Source: Actinomycetota bacterium
GTDB taxonomy: Bacteria > Actinomycetota > Thermoleophilia > UBA2241
Direction: 5' to 3'
DNA length: 25,405 nucleotides
NCBI GenBank assembly: GCA_003164655.1
Contig: PLTW01000091.1
Coordinates: 35,416 to 60,820 of the forward strand
Positions 7,949 to 16,037 of this stretch are shown here, piece by piece (the stretch's first letter is position 1; every line of letters begins with the position of its first letter). Under the pieces are notes generated by a model. It worked only from the letters and a program-made list of their open reading frames with translations. It had not been told where the DNA came from and searched no databases. The translations under genes were made by a program, and so were the position numbers.

Positions 7949-9022
7949 TTATGGCCGGGACACGAACCCCATGCGTTCGCGCACCTTCGCCATGGTGCGC
8001 TCGGCGATAGCCTGGGCACGCTCGGCGCCGTCGCGCAGCACGTCGAGGGTGAAGCCCTTGTCGGCGCCGAGCTCCGCCATGCGCCGCTGGAACGGCACCA
8101 GCGCCTCGACCACGACCTCGGCCAGGTCCGTCTTGAACTCGGCGTACCCCTTGCCCTCGTAGCGAGCCTCGACGGCCTCGACGGGCTCGCCGGCGAGCAG
8201 GCCGTAAATCGTCAGCAGGTTCGTGAGCGCCGGCTTGTCGGGGTCGGTCCGGACGTCGGTGCCCGAGTCGGTCACCGCCCGCCTGATCTTGCGGCGGATC
8301 TCGTCGGGTGAGTCGGTCAGGGCGATGTAGTTGTAAGCCGACTCGGCGCTCTTGCTCATCTTCTTTGCCGGGTCGTCGAGGCCCATGATGCGGGCGCCCG
8401 TGGTGCGGATGATCGGTTGCGGCACCACGAAGGTCTTGCCGAAGGCGTTGTTGAAGCGCTCGGCCAGGTCGCGGGTGAGCTCGACGTGCTGCTTCTGGTC
8501 TTCGCCCACGGGCACGGCGTCGGTCTGGTACAGCAGGATGTCGGCCGCCATGAGCACCGGATAGTCGAATATGCCGACGCCGATGCTCTCCGCCTCGCCG
8601 CCGCGGGTCTTGTCCTTGAACTGGGTCATGCGACTCAGCTCGCCCATGTAGGCCACCGTGTTGAGGATCCAGGCAAGCTCGGAGTGCTGCGCCACGTGCG
8701 ACTGCACGATGACGATCGACCGTTGCGGGTCGACGCCGGCCGCCAGGAACATGTTGGCGGTGTCGAGCGTACTGCGTTTCAGCTCGGCCTTTGTCTGGCG
8801 AAGGGTGATGGCGTGCAGGTCGACGACGCAGTAGACACAGTCGTGCGTCTCTTGCATAGCGACGTAATTGGTGATGGCGCCCAGGTAGTTGCCGAGGTGC
8901 AGCGCGCCGGTCGGCTGGGCGCCCGAGAAGACGCGCGGGCGGCGGGGGAGTTTGACGGCGGCGGCGGCCGGACCCGGCATCGGCTGGGGAGCGGGGTGCT
9001 GTGTGTCGGCGTCGCTGGTCAT
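7949..9022 (-). CDS. trpS: Tryptophanyl-tRNA synthetase
   Basis: Class I aminoacyl-tRNA synthetase that charges tRNA-Trp in the cytoplasm. It carries FSGAQPTGALHLGNYLGA (the HIGH-type motif) and KKMSKS (the KMSKS loop), with the typical bacterial TrpS segments DLHAIT, QSHV and GEDQKQHVELTRDLAERFN. Starting at ATG 9022 gives 357 residues, slightly longer than the usual 330-340 because of a Pro/Ala-rich N-terminal lead of about 30 residues. A GTG at 9040 would add six more residues, and an internal ATG (MPGPAAAAVK) would shorten it. It follows gyrA by about 95 bp on the same strand and converges on the PIG-L gene. Confidence 0.96.
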   Translation of the reverse strand: MTSDADTQHPAPQPMPGPAAAAVKLPRRPRVFSGAQPTGALHLGNYLGAITNYVAMQETHDCVYCVVDLHAITLRQTKAELKRSTLDTANMFLAAGVDPQRSIVIVQSHVAQHSELAWILNTVAYMGELSRMTQFKDKTRGGEAESIGVGIFDYPVLMAADILLYQTDAVPVGEDQKQHVELTRDLAERFNNAFGKTFVVPQPIIRTTGARIMGLDDPAKKMSKSAESAYNYIALTDSPDEIRRKIRRAVTDSGTDVRTDPDKPALTNLLTIYGLLAGEPVEAVEARYEGKGYAEFKTDLAEVVVEALVPFQRRMAELGADKGFTLDVLRDGAERAQAIAERTMAKVRERMGFVSRP

Positions 9023-9117
9023 GGGGCTGGATTCTAACACGGCGGCCGGGCCGGACCCCGAACGCGGGCCGCCAAGAAAGACGGGGCCATTGCCGCCGGC
9101 CGGCTTTTCGGAGGCGT

Positions 9118-11598
9118 CTACTCGCCGTCGATCTGTTCGTCGGTGGCGCCCGATTCGGACACCACCATGCGGGCGATCGCGCTGACGACGTCGCCTTCGC
9201 GCATGTTCATGACACGCACCCCCGTCGCCGTGCGGCCCTGCCGGCTGATGTCGGATGCGGCCATGCGAATGACTACCCCGTCGCGACTCTGCAGCATGAT
9301 CTCGTGGTTGTCGCGCACCATGCGCACGCCGACCAGGTAGCCCTTGCGGTCGGTGAGCCTGATGGCTATGACCCCCTGCCCACCGCGGCCCTGCACCCGC
9401 CAGTCGAGGATCGGCGTGCGCTTGCCGTAGCCGTTGTCGGTGACCAGGAACAGGTCGGAGTCGTCGCGGGCGATGTCCATGCTGATGAGCTCGTCGCCCT
9501 TGCGCAGTCGCATGCCGCGCACTCCCGAGGTGTTGCGCCCGGTCGGGCGCACGCCGCTTTCGTGGAAGCGGATCCCCTGCCCGAGACGGCTGACCATGAG
9601 CATGTCGTCGTCGCCCGAGGTGTTGCGCACGGCGATCAGTTCGTCGGCGGCGGCGATGTTGATGGCGATGATGCCGTCGGACTTGAGCGGCGTGTTGTAC
9701 GAACCGAACAGCGTCTTTTTGACGATGCCCTTGCGGGTGCAGAACATGAGGAACTTGCCCTCGGCGACGTCGAAGTTGCGCGTGTTGATGACGGCGCAGA
9801 CCCGTTCGTCCTGACGCAGCGGCAGCAGGTTGGAGAGGTGCTTGCCGCGAGCGTTGCGACCGGCTTCGGGGAGCTCGTGGACTTTGAGTCGGTAGACCTT
9901 GCCGACGCTAGTGAAGAACAGCAGGAAGTGATGGGTGCTCGTGATGAAGAGGTGCTCGACCTCGTCTTCTTCTTTGAGGTCCATGCCGGCTATGCCCACG
10001 CCGCCGCGCTTCTGCTGCCGATAGGTGGCCGTCGGCAGACGCTTGACGTACCCGGTCTTGGTGACGGTGATCACCATCTGCTGCTCGGCGATCAGGTCTT
10101 CGATGTCGAGATCGCCTTCGTCGGGCACGATCTCGGTGCGGCGATCGTCGTTGTAGAGGCGTTTGAGCTCGCGCAGCTCGTCTTTGATAACGCCGTAGAT
10201 GGCGTCTTCGTCGCCGAGCAGCTGGCGCAGCTCCTTGATGCGCGCCAGCAGGCCGAGGTGCTCCTCTTTGACCTTGTCGCGTTCGAGACTGGTGAGCTTC
10301 TGCAGGCGCAGGTCGAGGATGGCCTGGGCCTGCGGCTGAGTGAGCTCGAAGGTGTCCATGAGGGCCGTGCGGGCGCTGTCGACGTCGGCCGCCCGGCGGA
10401 TGATCGTGATGATCTGGTCGAGATTGTCGAGGGCGACCAGCAGGCCTTCGAGGATGTGGGCGCGGGTCTCGGCCTTGTCGAGCTCGAACTTGGTGCGCCG
10501 GATCACGACCTCTTTTTGGAAGGCGATATAGGCCTTGAGCATCTCGGGCAGGGTGAGCGTGCGCGGCACGCCGCCGACCAGGGCGATGTTGATGACCCCG
10601 AAGGTGGTCTGCATCTGGGTGTGCTTGTAGAGCTTGTTGAGCACCACCATGGCGATGGCGTCGCGCTTGAGCTCGATGACGAGACGCATGCCGGAGCGGT
10701 CGGATTCGTTGCGCAGGTCGGAGATCTCGGAGATCTTCTTGGCCTTCACCAGATCGACGATGTTCTCGATGAGGGCGGCTCGGTTGACCTGGTAGGGCAG
10801 CTCGGTGACGATGATCGCCGTGCGGTTGCCCTTGATCTGCTCGGTGTGAGCCTTGGCGCGGACGCGAATGCGTCCGCGCCCGGTGCGATAGGCCTCTTTG
10901 ATGCCAGCCGTGCCGAGGATCACCCCGCCGGTGGGAAAGTCGGGACCCGTGATGTGCGCCATGAGGTTGTCGGCGCTGGCGTCGGGGTTGTCGATCAGGG
11001 TGGCGATGGCGTCGACCACCTCGCCCAGGTTGTGGGGCGGGATGTTGGTCGCCATACCGACGGCGATGCCGCTCGAGCCGTTGACCATGAGGTTGGGTAC
11101 GCGACTCGGCAGGACGGTCGGTTCGCGGCGCGTCTCGTCGTAGTTGGGCACCCAGTCGACGGTGTTGGCGTCGATGTCGCGCAGCATTTCGACGGCGATC
11201 CGCGAGAAACGCGCCTCGGTGTAGCGCATGGCCGCCGGGGAGTCGCCTTCGACCGAGCCGAAGTTGCCCTGGCCGTCGACCAGGGGGTAGCGCATGTTGA
11301 AGTCCTGGGCCATGCGCACGAGGGTCGGGTAGATGACCGACTCGCCGTGGGGGTGGTAGTTACCGGAGGTGTCGCCGGCGATCTTGGCGCACTTGCGGTG
11401 CTGCTTATTGGGCGCCAGGCCGAGATCGTTCATGGCCACGAGAATGCGACGCTGCGAGGGCTTGAGGCCGTCGCGGACGTCGGGCAGCGCCCGGTCGACG
11501 ATCACGCTCATGGCGTAGTCGATGAACGACGAGCGCATCTCGTCTTCGAGCTGGATCGGCTCGATCTTGCCTTCGAGCGTCTGCAGTGAATCAGTCAT
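9118..11598 (-). CDS. gyrA: DNA gyrase subunit A
   Basis: The breakage-reunion subunit of DNA gyrase (826 residues, normal length). The active-site tyrosine is Y127 in AAMRYTEARFSRIA. The quinolone region reads HPHGESVIYPTLV: the serine equivalent to E. coli S83 is kept (S87), while the acidic residue equivalent to E. coli D87 is proline (P91). The C-terminal DNA-wrapping domain begins around residue 500 and has a GyrA box of the form QKRGGVG, which marks gyrase rather than topoisomerase IV. ATG 11598 has AGGACAGG upstream. It follows gyrB after only 9 bp, so the two subunits are co-transcribed. Confidence 0.98.
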   Translation of the reverse strand: MTDSLQTLEGKIEPIQLEDEMRSSFIDYAMSVIVDRALPDVRDGLKPSQRRILVAMNDLGLAPNKQHRKCAKIAGDTSGNYHPHGESVIYPTLVRMAQDFNMRYPLVDGQGNFGSVEGDSPAAMRYTEARFSRIAVEMLRDIDANTVDWVPNYDETRREPTVLPSRVPNLMVNGSSGIAVGMATNIPPHNLGEVVDAIATLIDNPDASADNLMAHITGPDFPTGGVILGTAGIKEAYRTGRGRIRVRAKAHTEQIKGNRTAIIVTELPYQVNRAALIENIVDLVKAKKISEISDLRNESDRSGMRLVIELKRDAIAMVVLNKLYKHTQMQTTFGVINIALVGGVPRTLTLPEMLKAYIAFQKEVVIRRTKFELDKAETRAHILEGLLVALDNLDQIITIIRRAADVDSARTALMDTFELTQPQAQAILDLRLQKLTSLERDKVKEEHLGLLARIKELRQLLGDEDAIYGVIKDELRELKRLYNDDRRTEIVPDEGDLDIEDLIAEQQMVITVTKTGYVKRLPTATYRQQKRGGVGIAGMDLKEEDEVEHLFITSTHHFLLFFTSVGKVYRLKVHELPEAGRNARGKHLSNLLPLRQDERVCAVINTRNFDVAEGKFLMFCTRKGIVKKTLFGSYNTPLKSDGIIAINIAAADELIAVRNTSGDDDMLMVSRLGQGIRFHESGVRPTGRNTSGVRGMRLRKGDELISMDIARDDSDLFLVTDNGYGKRTPILDWRVQGRGGQGVIAIRLTDRKGYLVGVRMVRDNHEIMLQSRDGVVIRMAASDISRQGRTATGVRVMNMREGDVVSAIARMVVSESGATDEQIDGE

Positions 11599-11607
11599 GC
11601 GCCTGTC

Positions 11608-14007
11608 CTAGACATCGAGAAAGCGCACCTCTTTGGCGTTCTTTTCGATGAACTCACGACGCGGCTCGACCTTGTCGCCCATGAGCATGGTGAAGACTTC
11701 GTCTACCGCTTGCGCGTCTTCCATGGAGACGAGCTGCAGCGTGCGGCTCATGGGGTTCATGGTGGTTTCCCAGAGCTGGTCGGGGTTCATCTCGCCGAGG
11801 CCCTTGAAGCGCTGCAGCTGGATGCCTTCTTTGACCAGCTCGACGATCTGTATGCGGAGGTCTTCGTAGCTCGAGGCCTCGGCCTTGCGATTGCCGAAGC
11901 GCAGCGTGAACGGCGGCCGGCCGACCATCTCGCGGACCCGTTCGTGCACGCGCTTGAGGCTGTGGAACTCGCGCCCAGACAGGGCCGCGAAGGGGATCCG
12001 CAGGTTGGCCGCCAGGCCGCTCTTGCGCTCGACGAGCCGGGTGTCGACGACCTCCGTCTCGTCGTCGGCGGTGAGCACGCTGATGACGTAGCGTTTGTCG
12101 ATGTCGGCCCGCAGCGCTTCGACCAGGGCGGCGAACGTGGGTACGTCGGCTTCGATGGTGGGGCCGTTCTTGAGCCAGTCGACAAGCTCGCCGCCGAACT
12201 GGCTCTTGAGCTTCTTGACCCAGCCCTCGTATTCGCTGAAGAGCTTGAGGAAGCGCTGGTACTTGGCGTCGGAAAAGCTGAAGCCGGTGTCGGTGTTGTC
12301 GACTTTGATCTGTTCGAGGCGACCGCGCAGCAGGATCTCTTCGAGCTGGGCCTCTTTGTGGATGTAGGTTTCCTGGTTGCCCTGTTTGAGCCGGTAAAGC
12401 GGCGGCTGGGCGATGTAGATGTAGCCGGCCTCGACGAGCGGCTGCATGTGGCGAAACAGGAAGGTGAGAATGAGCGTGCGAATGTGCGAGCCGTCGACGT
12501 CGGCGTCGGTCATGATGATGATCTTGTGGTAGCGCGCCTGCTCGAGGTCGAACTCGTCGCCGATACCCGTGCCCATGGCGCTGATCATGGTGAGGATCTC
12601 GTTGTTTTGCAGCATCTTGTCGATGCGCGCCTTCTCGACGTTGATGATCTTGCCGCGCAGCGGCAGGATGGCCTGGAAGCTGCGGTCGCGCGCCTGCTTG
12701 GCCGAGCCGCCTGCCGAGTCGCCCTCGACCAGGTACAGTTCGGAGAGGTGCGGGTCGCGGATGGAGCAGTCGGCGAGCTTGCCCGGCAGGCTGGAGCCTT
12801 CGAGGAGCCCCTTACGGCGCGTGAGGTCGCGCGCCTTGCGGGCGGCGTTGCGCGCCCTTGCCGCCGTGACCGATTTGTCGACGATCTGGCGCCCTTCGGC
12901 GGGGTGCTCTTCGAGGAACTCGGCGAGCTTGGCGTTGACCGTGGTCTCGACCAGCGTGCGGACCTCGGTGTTGCCGAGCTTGGTCTTGGTCTGACCCTCG
13001 AACTGCGGGTTTTTGAGTTTGACCGAGACGATGGCCGACAGGCCCTCGCGCACATCTTCGCCGGAGAGGTTCTCTTCTTTCTCTTTGAGCAGGCCCTTCT
13101 GGCGGGCGTAGTCGTTGATGGTGCGCGTGAGGGCGCCGCGGAAGCCCGACAGGTGGGCGCCGCCTTCGGTGGTGTTGATGTTGTTGGCAAAGGTGAAGAT
13201 CGAGTCGTTGTACGAGGAGTTCCACTGCATCGCCACTTCGACCTGGCCGTCGGGGGTTTCGTTGTCGAAGTAGATGACCGTGCGATGCACCGGGTCTTTT
13301 TCGCGGTTGATGTAGTCGACAAAGTCGCGCACGCCGCCGGCGTATTGAAAAACGGTGGTCTCGCCCTCGGCGCGCTCGTCGATGAGCTCGATACGCAGGT
13401 TCTTGGTGAGGAACGCGGTCTCGCGCAGGCGCTGGGCCAGCACACGGTAGTCGTACTCGACCTCTTCGAAGACGTCGGGGTCGGGCATGAACGACACGGT
13501 GTTGCCGGTCGGGGCGTCCTTGGCGAGCTTCTCTTTCTGTTCGAGAGACGTGACGGGCACGCCGCGCTCGAAGCGCTGGTGCCAGTGGAAGCCGTCGCGG
13601 TAGATGTCGAGCTCGAGCCAGGCGGACAACGCGTTCACCACGGAGACGCCGACGCCGTGCAGGCCGCCGGACACCTTGTAGCCCTGGCCGCCGAACTTGC
13701 CGCCGGCGTGCAGCATGGTGAGCACGACTTCGGCGGCCGACTTGTTGTACTGCGGCATGATGCCGACGGGAATGCCGCGCCCGTCGTCGACGACGACCAC
13801 CGAGTTGTCGGGCTGGATGGTGACCGTGAGGCGCGAGCAGTACCCGGCGAGGGCTTCGTCAACCGAGTTGTCGACGACCTCGTAGACGAGGTGATGGAGG
13901 CCCCGCGGCCCCGTGGAGCCGATGTACATGCCGGGACGCTCGCGGACCGGGTCGAGGCCCTCGAGGACGGTGATGTCTTGCTCGTCGTAGCGCTGTTTTG
14001 GACTCAC
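11608..14007 (-). CDS. gyrB: DNA gyrase subunit B, with Gram-negative-type C-terminal insertion
   Basis: The ATPase/TOPRIM subunit of gyrase. The GHKL ATP site is visible (EVVDNSVDEALAGY with catalytic E51, DDGRGIPVG, GLHGVGVSVVNALS), then the TOPRIM motifs (YLVEGDSAGGSAKQARDR near 425 and MTDADVDGSHIRTL near 500) and the closing QRFKGLGEMNPDQLWETTMNP near 732. The length is 799 residues, about 150 more than typical Gram-positive GyrB. The excess lies between PPLYRLKQG (about 530) and QRFKGLGEMN, where E. coli-type GyrB also has a roughly 165-residue insert. GTG 14007 is the start, with GGTGAGG upstream. gyrA follows at 9 bp. Confidence 0.98.
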   Translation of the reverse strand: MSPKQRYDEQDITVLEGLDPVRERPGMYIGSTGPRGLHHLVYEVVDNSVDEALAGYCSRLTVTIQPDNSVVVVDDGRGIPVGIMPQYNKSAAEVVLTMLHAGGKFGGQGYKVSGGLHGVGVSVVNALSAWLELDIYRDGFHWHQRFERGVPVTSLEQKEKLAKDAPTGNTVSFMPDPDVFEEVEYDYRVLAQRLRETAFLTKNLRIELIDERAEGETTVFQYAGGVRDFVDYINREKDPVHRTVIYFDNETPDGQVEVAMQWNSSYNDSIFTFANNINTTEGGAHLSGFRGALTRTINDYARQKGLLKEKEENLSGEDVREGLSAIVSVKLKNPQFEGQTKTKLGNTEVRTLVETTVNAKLAEFLEEHPAEGRQIVDKSVTAARARNAARKARDLTRRKGLLEGSSLPGKLADCSIRDPHLSELYLVEGDSAGGSAKQARDRSFQAILPLRGKIINVEKARIDKMLQNNEILTMISAMGTGIGDEFDLEQARYHKIIIMTDADVDGSHIRTLILTFLFRHMQPLVEAGYIYIAQPPLYRLKQGNQETYIHKEAQLEEILLRGRLEQIKVDNTDTGFSFSDAKYQRFLKLFSEYEGWVKKLKSQFGGELVDWLKNGPTIEADVPTFAALVEALRADIDKRYVISVLTADDETEVVDTRLVERKSGLAANLRIPFAALSGREFHSLKRVHERVREMVGRPPFTLRFGNRKAEASSYEDLRIQIVELVKEGIQLQRFKGLGEMNPDQLWETTMNPMSRTLQLVSMEDAQAVDEVFTMLMGDKVEPRREFIEKNAKEVRFLDV

Positions 14008-14342
14008 TGCACCTCACCTGAGGCAGGGTGAACCGGCGACACTACTCTGGCGGGTGAGAAGGCCGGGGCTGGAACGCTTTCTATTTTATCATTCATCAGG
14101 TTCGACGGGAAGCTGAAAGCGCCCAGCAAATTGCCGCAAATTGCGCGTTTTTGAGGGGCTGTGGGTGACGTTTCCGGGGTCATCGTTCCAGCCGGTCGCG
14201 AATGGTTGACGACGGTGCTGGGGCAGACATCGGACAGACGGATGCAATCCTCCTCCGGCTCGCACGCGTGGTGCGCCACTAAAGACAGACAAGTACTTCG
14301 GCGGACGACCCGCGACTCCTGTCCGGTCCGTCGCAACCCGGG
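14008..14342 (-). other. gyrB leader/intergenic region (335 bp)
   Basis: The gap between the DciA-like gene and gyrB. It is clearly less GC-rich than its surroundings around 14075-14150. It holds the gyrB promoter (separate entry), a leader of about 69 nt and the GGTGAGG ribosome site. A 110-codon minus-strand frame (14336-14004) fills it and ends overlapping the gyrB GTG, but its composition looks non-coding. No terminator with a T run is visible after the DciA-like gene. Confidence 0.6.
14083..14091 (-). promoter_or_regulatory. gyrB extended -10 promoter
   Basis: On the minus strand the sequence reads TGATAAAAT: an extended -10 (TG-N) followed by TAAAAT, one mismatch from TATAAT. A weak -35 (TTCCCG) lies 17 nt upstream. 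Predicted transcription start is near 14076, giving a leader of about 69 nt before the gyrB GTG. It means gyrBA can be transcribed independently of the dnaA-recF block. Confidence 0.6.
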
Positions 14343-14657
14343 CTAGTCGTCGTCGGTGTCAAGGGCCCGATAGGGGCGTCCGACGACGAACCGCAGATCT
14401 GTCACGGGGGTCTGTGGATCGTCGGCCCGCAGCCGTGCCAGGATGACCGGTGTCAGGTAGGTGAGCTCGTTCGCCCAGGTCGACGACTCGCACTCCACGG
14501 TGAGCACGCCGCGAGCCAGTCGGCGCGGGCGGGTGACGGCCACGACGTCGCCGCCGGCCGCCCGCGCCCACGCCCTGTAGGCCCGACCCTCGTCGCTGCC
14601 CGCGACACGACCGAGCGCGGCGCTCACGATATCGCCAAGACGGGTGAACTCAGCCAT
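14343..14657 (-). CDS. DUF721/DciA-like protein
   Basis: A 104-residue DUF721-family protein. The family pattern is visible: a tryptophan helix (YRAWARAAGGDVVAVTRPRR), then GVLTVECESSTWANEL and a final hydrophobic helix TPVILARLRAD. The family includes DciA, which loads the replicative helicase DnaB in bacteria lacking DnaC/DnaI, and Gram-positive members sit next to recF as here. The start codon ATG 14657 overlaps the recF stop by 8 bp, indicating translational coupling. Helicase loading is a family-based inference, strengthened by its position in the replication operon. Confidence 0.85.
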   Translation of the reverse strand: MAEFTRLGDIVSAALGRVAGSDEGRAYRAWARAAGGDVVAVTRPRRLARGVLTVECESSTWANELTYLTPVILARLRADDPQTPVTDLRFVVGRPYRALDTDDD

Positions 14658-15840
14658 CGGGGGATCCCAGGCCGGTGTCGGCCGGTTCGTCGGCGGTTTG
14701 CCGACCGCCGTGCTCCTCGGCGCCGATGTCGATCACTCGTGCCCGGGCCAGCTCGTCGCGAGCGAAGTACAGCCGGTTCGTCGTGGTGATGATCGCCTGG
14801 CCGCCGGCGGTGAGCGCCCCCACCAGCAGCCGGCGGCGCTGGTCGTCGAGCTCGCTCATCACGTCGTCGAGCAGCAGGGCGCCGACGTCGCCGGTCGCGT
14901 CGGCCGCCACCGCCCGTTCGGCCAGCAGCAGGGCGAGCACCGCGGCCCGCTGCTCGCCCTGCGATCCGAAGAGCCGCAGATCGCGCGGCGCGGCGGCGTC
15001 TGCCTCGGCCGATGGCGCCAGGGCCTCCTCGGCGAACTTCAGGTCGTCGCGGTGGGGTCCGAACCCGGACACCGCGCGCCCGATCTCGCCAGGCCGCCGT
15101 GCCCGCAGCGCCGCCACCAGGGCCTCTTCGGCGGCGCCGTCGAAGCCGTCGAGCTGCGACACCAGGGACAGCGAGAACTCACCGCCTTCGGGGGCCAGCG
15201 CGGCGGCGAACTGGCGATAACGCTCCGCGAGGCGGCAGACCAGCGTGCGGCGACGCGCCTCAAAAGGCAGCGCTACCCGAGCGAGCTGGCGATCCCAAGC
15301 GTCGAGCGAGTCGGCCGGCGCGCCTTCGCGCACCCGCCAGAGATGAGCGTTGCGCTGCTTCAGGACGACGTTCAGGTCGCGCAGACCGCCGTCGTAGGCG
15401 GGATCGAGCGCGGCGGCGAAGGCATCGAGGTGCGCCCGGCGGCGCGCCGGGCTGCCTTTGACTAAAAGCAGACTCTCGGGCACGAAGATGAAGACTGAGC
15501 CCTGGCGGCGCAGGTCGTCGAGCGCCGCGACATCGACACCGTCGACCCGCACCTGCTTGCCCTGCCCCGGCACGTAGGCGACCGCAAGAGTGTGCGAACC
15601 TTCGCCACCCCGCGCCTCGATGGTCGCCTCGGCACGCGCGAAGGTCGCCCCCCAGCGCACTGCTTTCTCTTCTTTGGTAGTGCGCGGCGAGGCGGCTCGC
15701 AGAGCGAAGTAGGCGCCTTCGAGGAGGTTTGTCTTACCGCTCGCATTGCGTCCGACGATGATGTTGAGCCCAGGGGCGAACTCGACCGTAGCGTCGTGGT
15801 AGCTGCGGAAGTTGACGAGCCTCAGTCGGGCGACGAACAC
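14650..15840 (-). CDS. recF: DNA replication and repair protein RecF
   Basis: An SMC-like ATPase that helps load RecA at single-strand gaps with RecO and RecR. Motifs seen are Walker A GRNASGKT (residues 30-37), the signature-type region GPHRDDLKFAEE, and Walker B LLLDDVMSELDDQRR towards the C-terminus. The length of 396 is normal. The start is GTG 15840 (MFVARLRLVNFRSYH), which lies inside the end of the S4-domain gene in another frame; the two overlap by 19 bp. Downstream it overlaps the DciA-like gene by 8 bp. The tight overlaps mark one operon with dnaN and the S4 gene. Confidence 0.96.
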   Translation of the reverse strand: MFVARLRLVNFRSYHDATVEFAPGLNIIVGRNASGKTNLLEGAYFALRAASPRTTKEEKAVRWGATFARAEATIEARGGEGSHTLAVAYVPGQGKQVRVDGVDVAALDDLRRQGSVFIFVPESLLLVKGSPARRRAHLDAFAAALDPAYDGGLRDLNVVLKQRNAHLWRVREGAPADSLDAWDRQLARVALPFEARRRTLVCRLAERYRQFAAALAPEGGEFSLSLVSQLDGFDGAAEEALVAALRARRPGEIGRAVSGFGPHRDDLKFAEEALAPSAEADAAAPRDLRLFGSQGEQRAAVLALLLAERAVAADATGDVGALLLDDVMSELDDQRRRLLVGALTAGGQAIITTTNRLYFARDELARARVIDIGAEEHGGRQTADEPADTGLGSPDG

Positions 15841-16037
15841 ACGCGATACTCCGCTCCACCCACCGCGACGATGTCGCCGGGCGCCACGTCGTGGCCGCGA
15901 CGCAGCTCGGTCGCGCCGTTCACGCGCACCTCTCCGTTCTGGATGAGTACCTTGGCTTCGCCGCCGGTCGGCGCCGCGCCGGCCAGCTTGAGAAACGCCC
16001 CCAGCGGGAGGGGACCCGTGACGGCGACGTTGATCAG
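15822..16037 (-). CDS. S4-domain RNA-binding protein (YaaA/RlbA-type), apparent CTG start
   Basis: A 71-residue S4-domain protein, the same length as Bacillus YaaA, which occupies the same slot between dnaN and recF. The S4 pattern is visible: GPLPLGAFLKLAGAAPTGGE, then VLIQNGEVRVNGATELRRGH, then VAPGDIVAVGG. In this frame there is no ATG, GTG or TTG between an upstream in-frame stop (inside dnaN) and the conserved domain. The best start is CTG at 16037, sharing bases with the dnaN TGA (a CTGA overlap, analogous to ATGA coupling). The end overlaps recF. Identity as an S4 gene is firm; the start codon is inferred. Confidence 0.85.
   Translation of the reverse strand: MINVAVTGPLPLGAFLKLAGAAPTGGEAKVLIQNGEVRVNGATELRRGHDVAPGDIVAVGGAEYRVCSSPD

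Noticed and set aside
9001..14031. Very long plus-strand open frames opposite gyrA (862 codons) and gyrB (773 codons)
   Set aside because: They are antisense shadows of GC-rich genes. Their products are Asp/Val/Gly/His-rich with no domain pattern, whereas the minus strand encodes complete gyrase subunits.
14004..14336. Minus-strand 110-codon ORF between the DciA-like gene and gyrB
   Set aside because: It spans the gyrB promoter, has no Shine-Dalgarno or recognisable pattern, and its residue composition looks non-coding despite ending in a GTGA overlap with gyrB.
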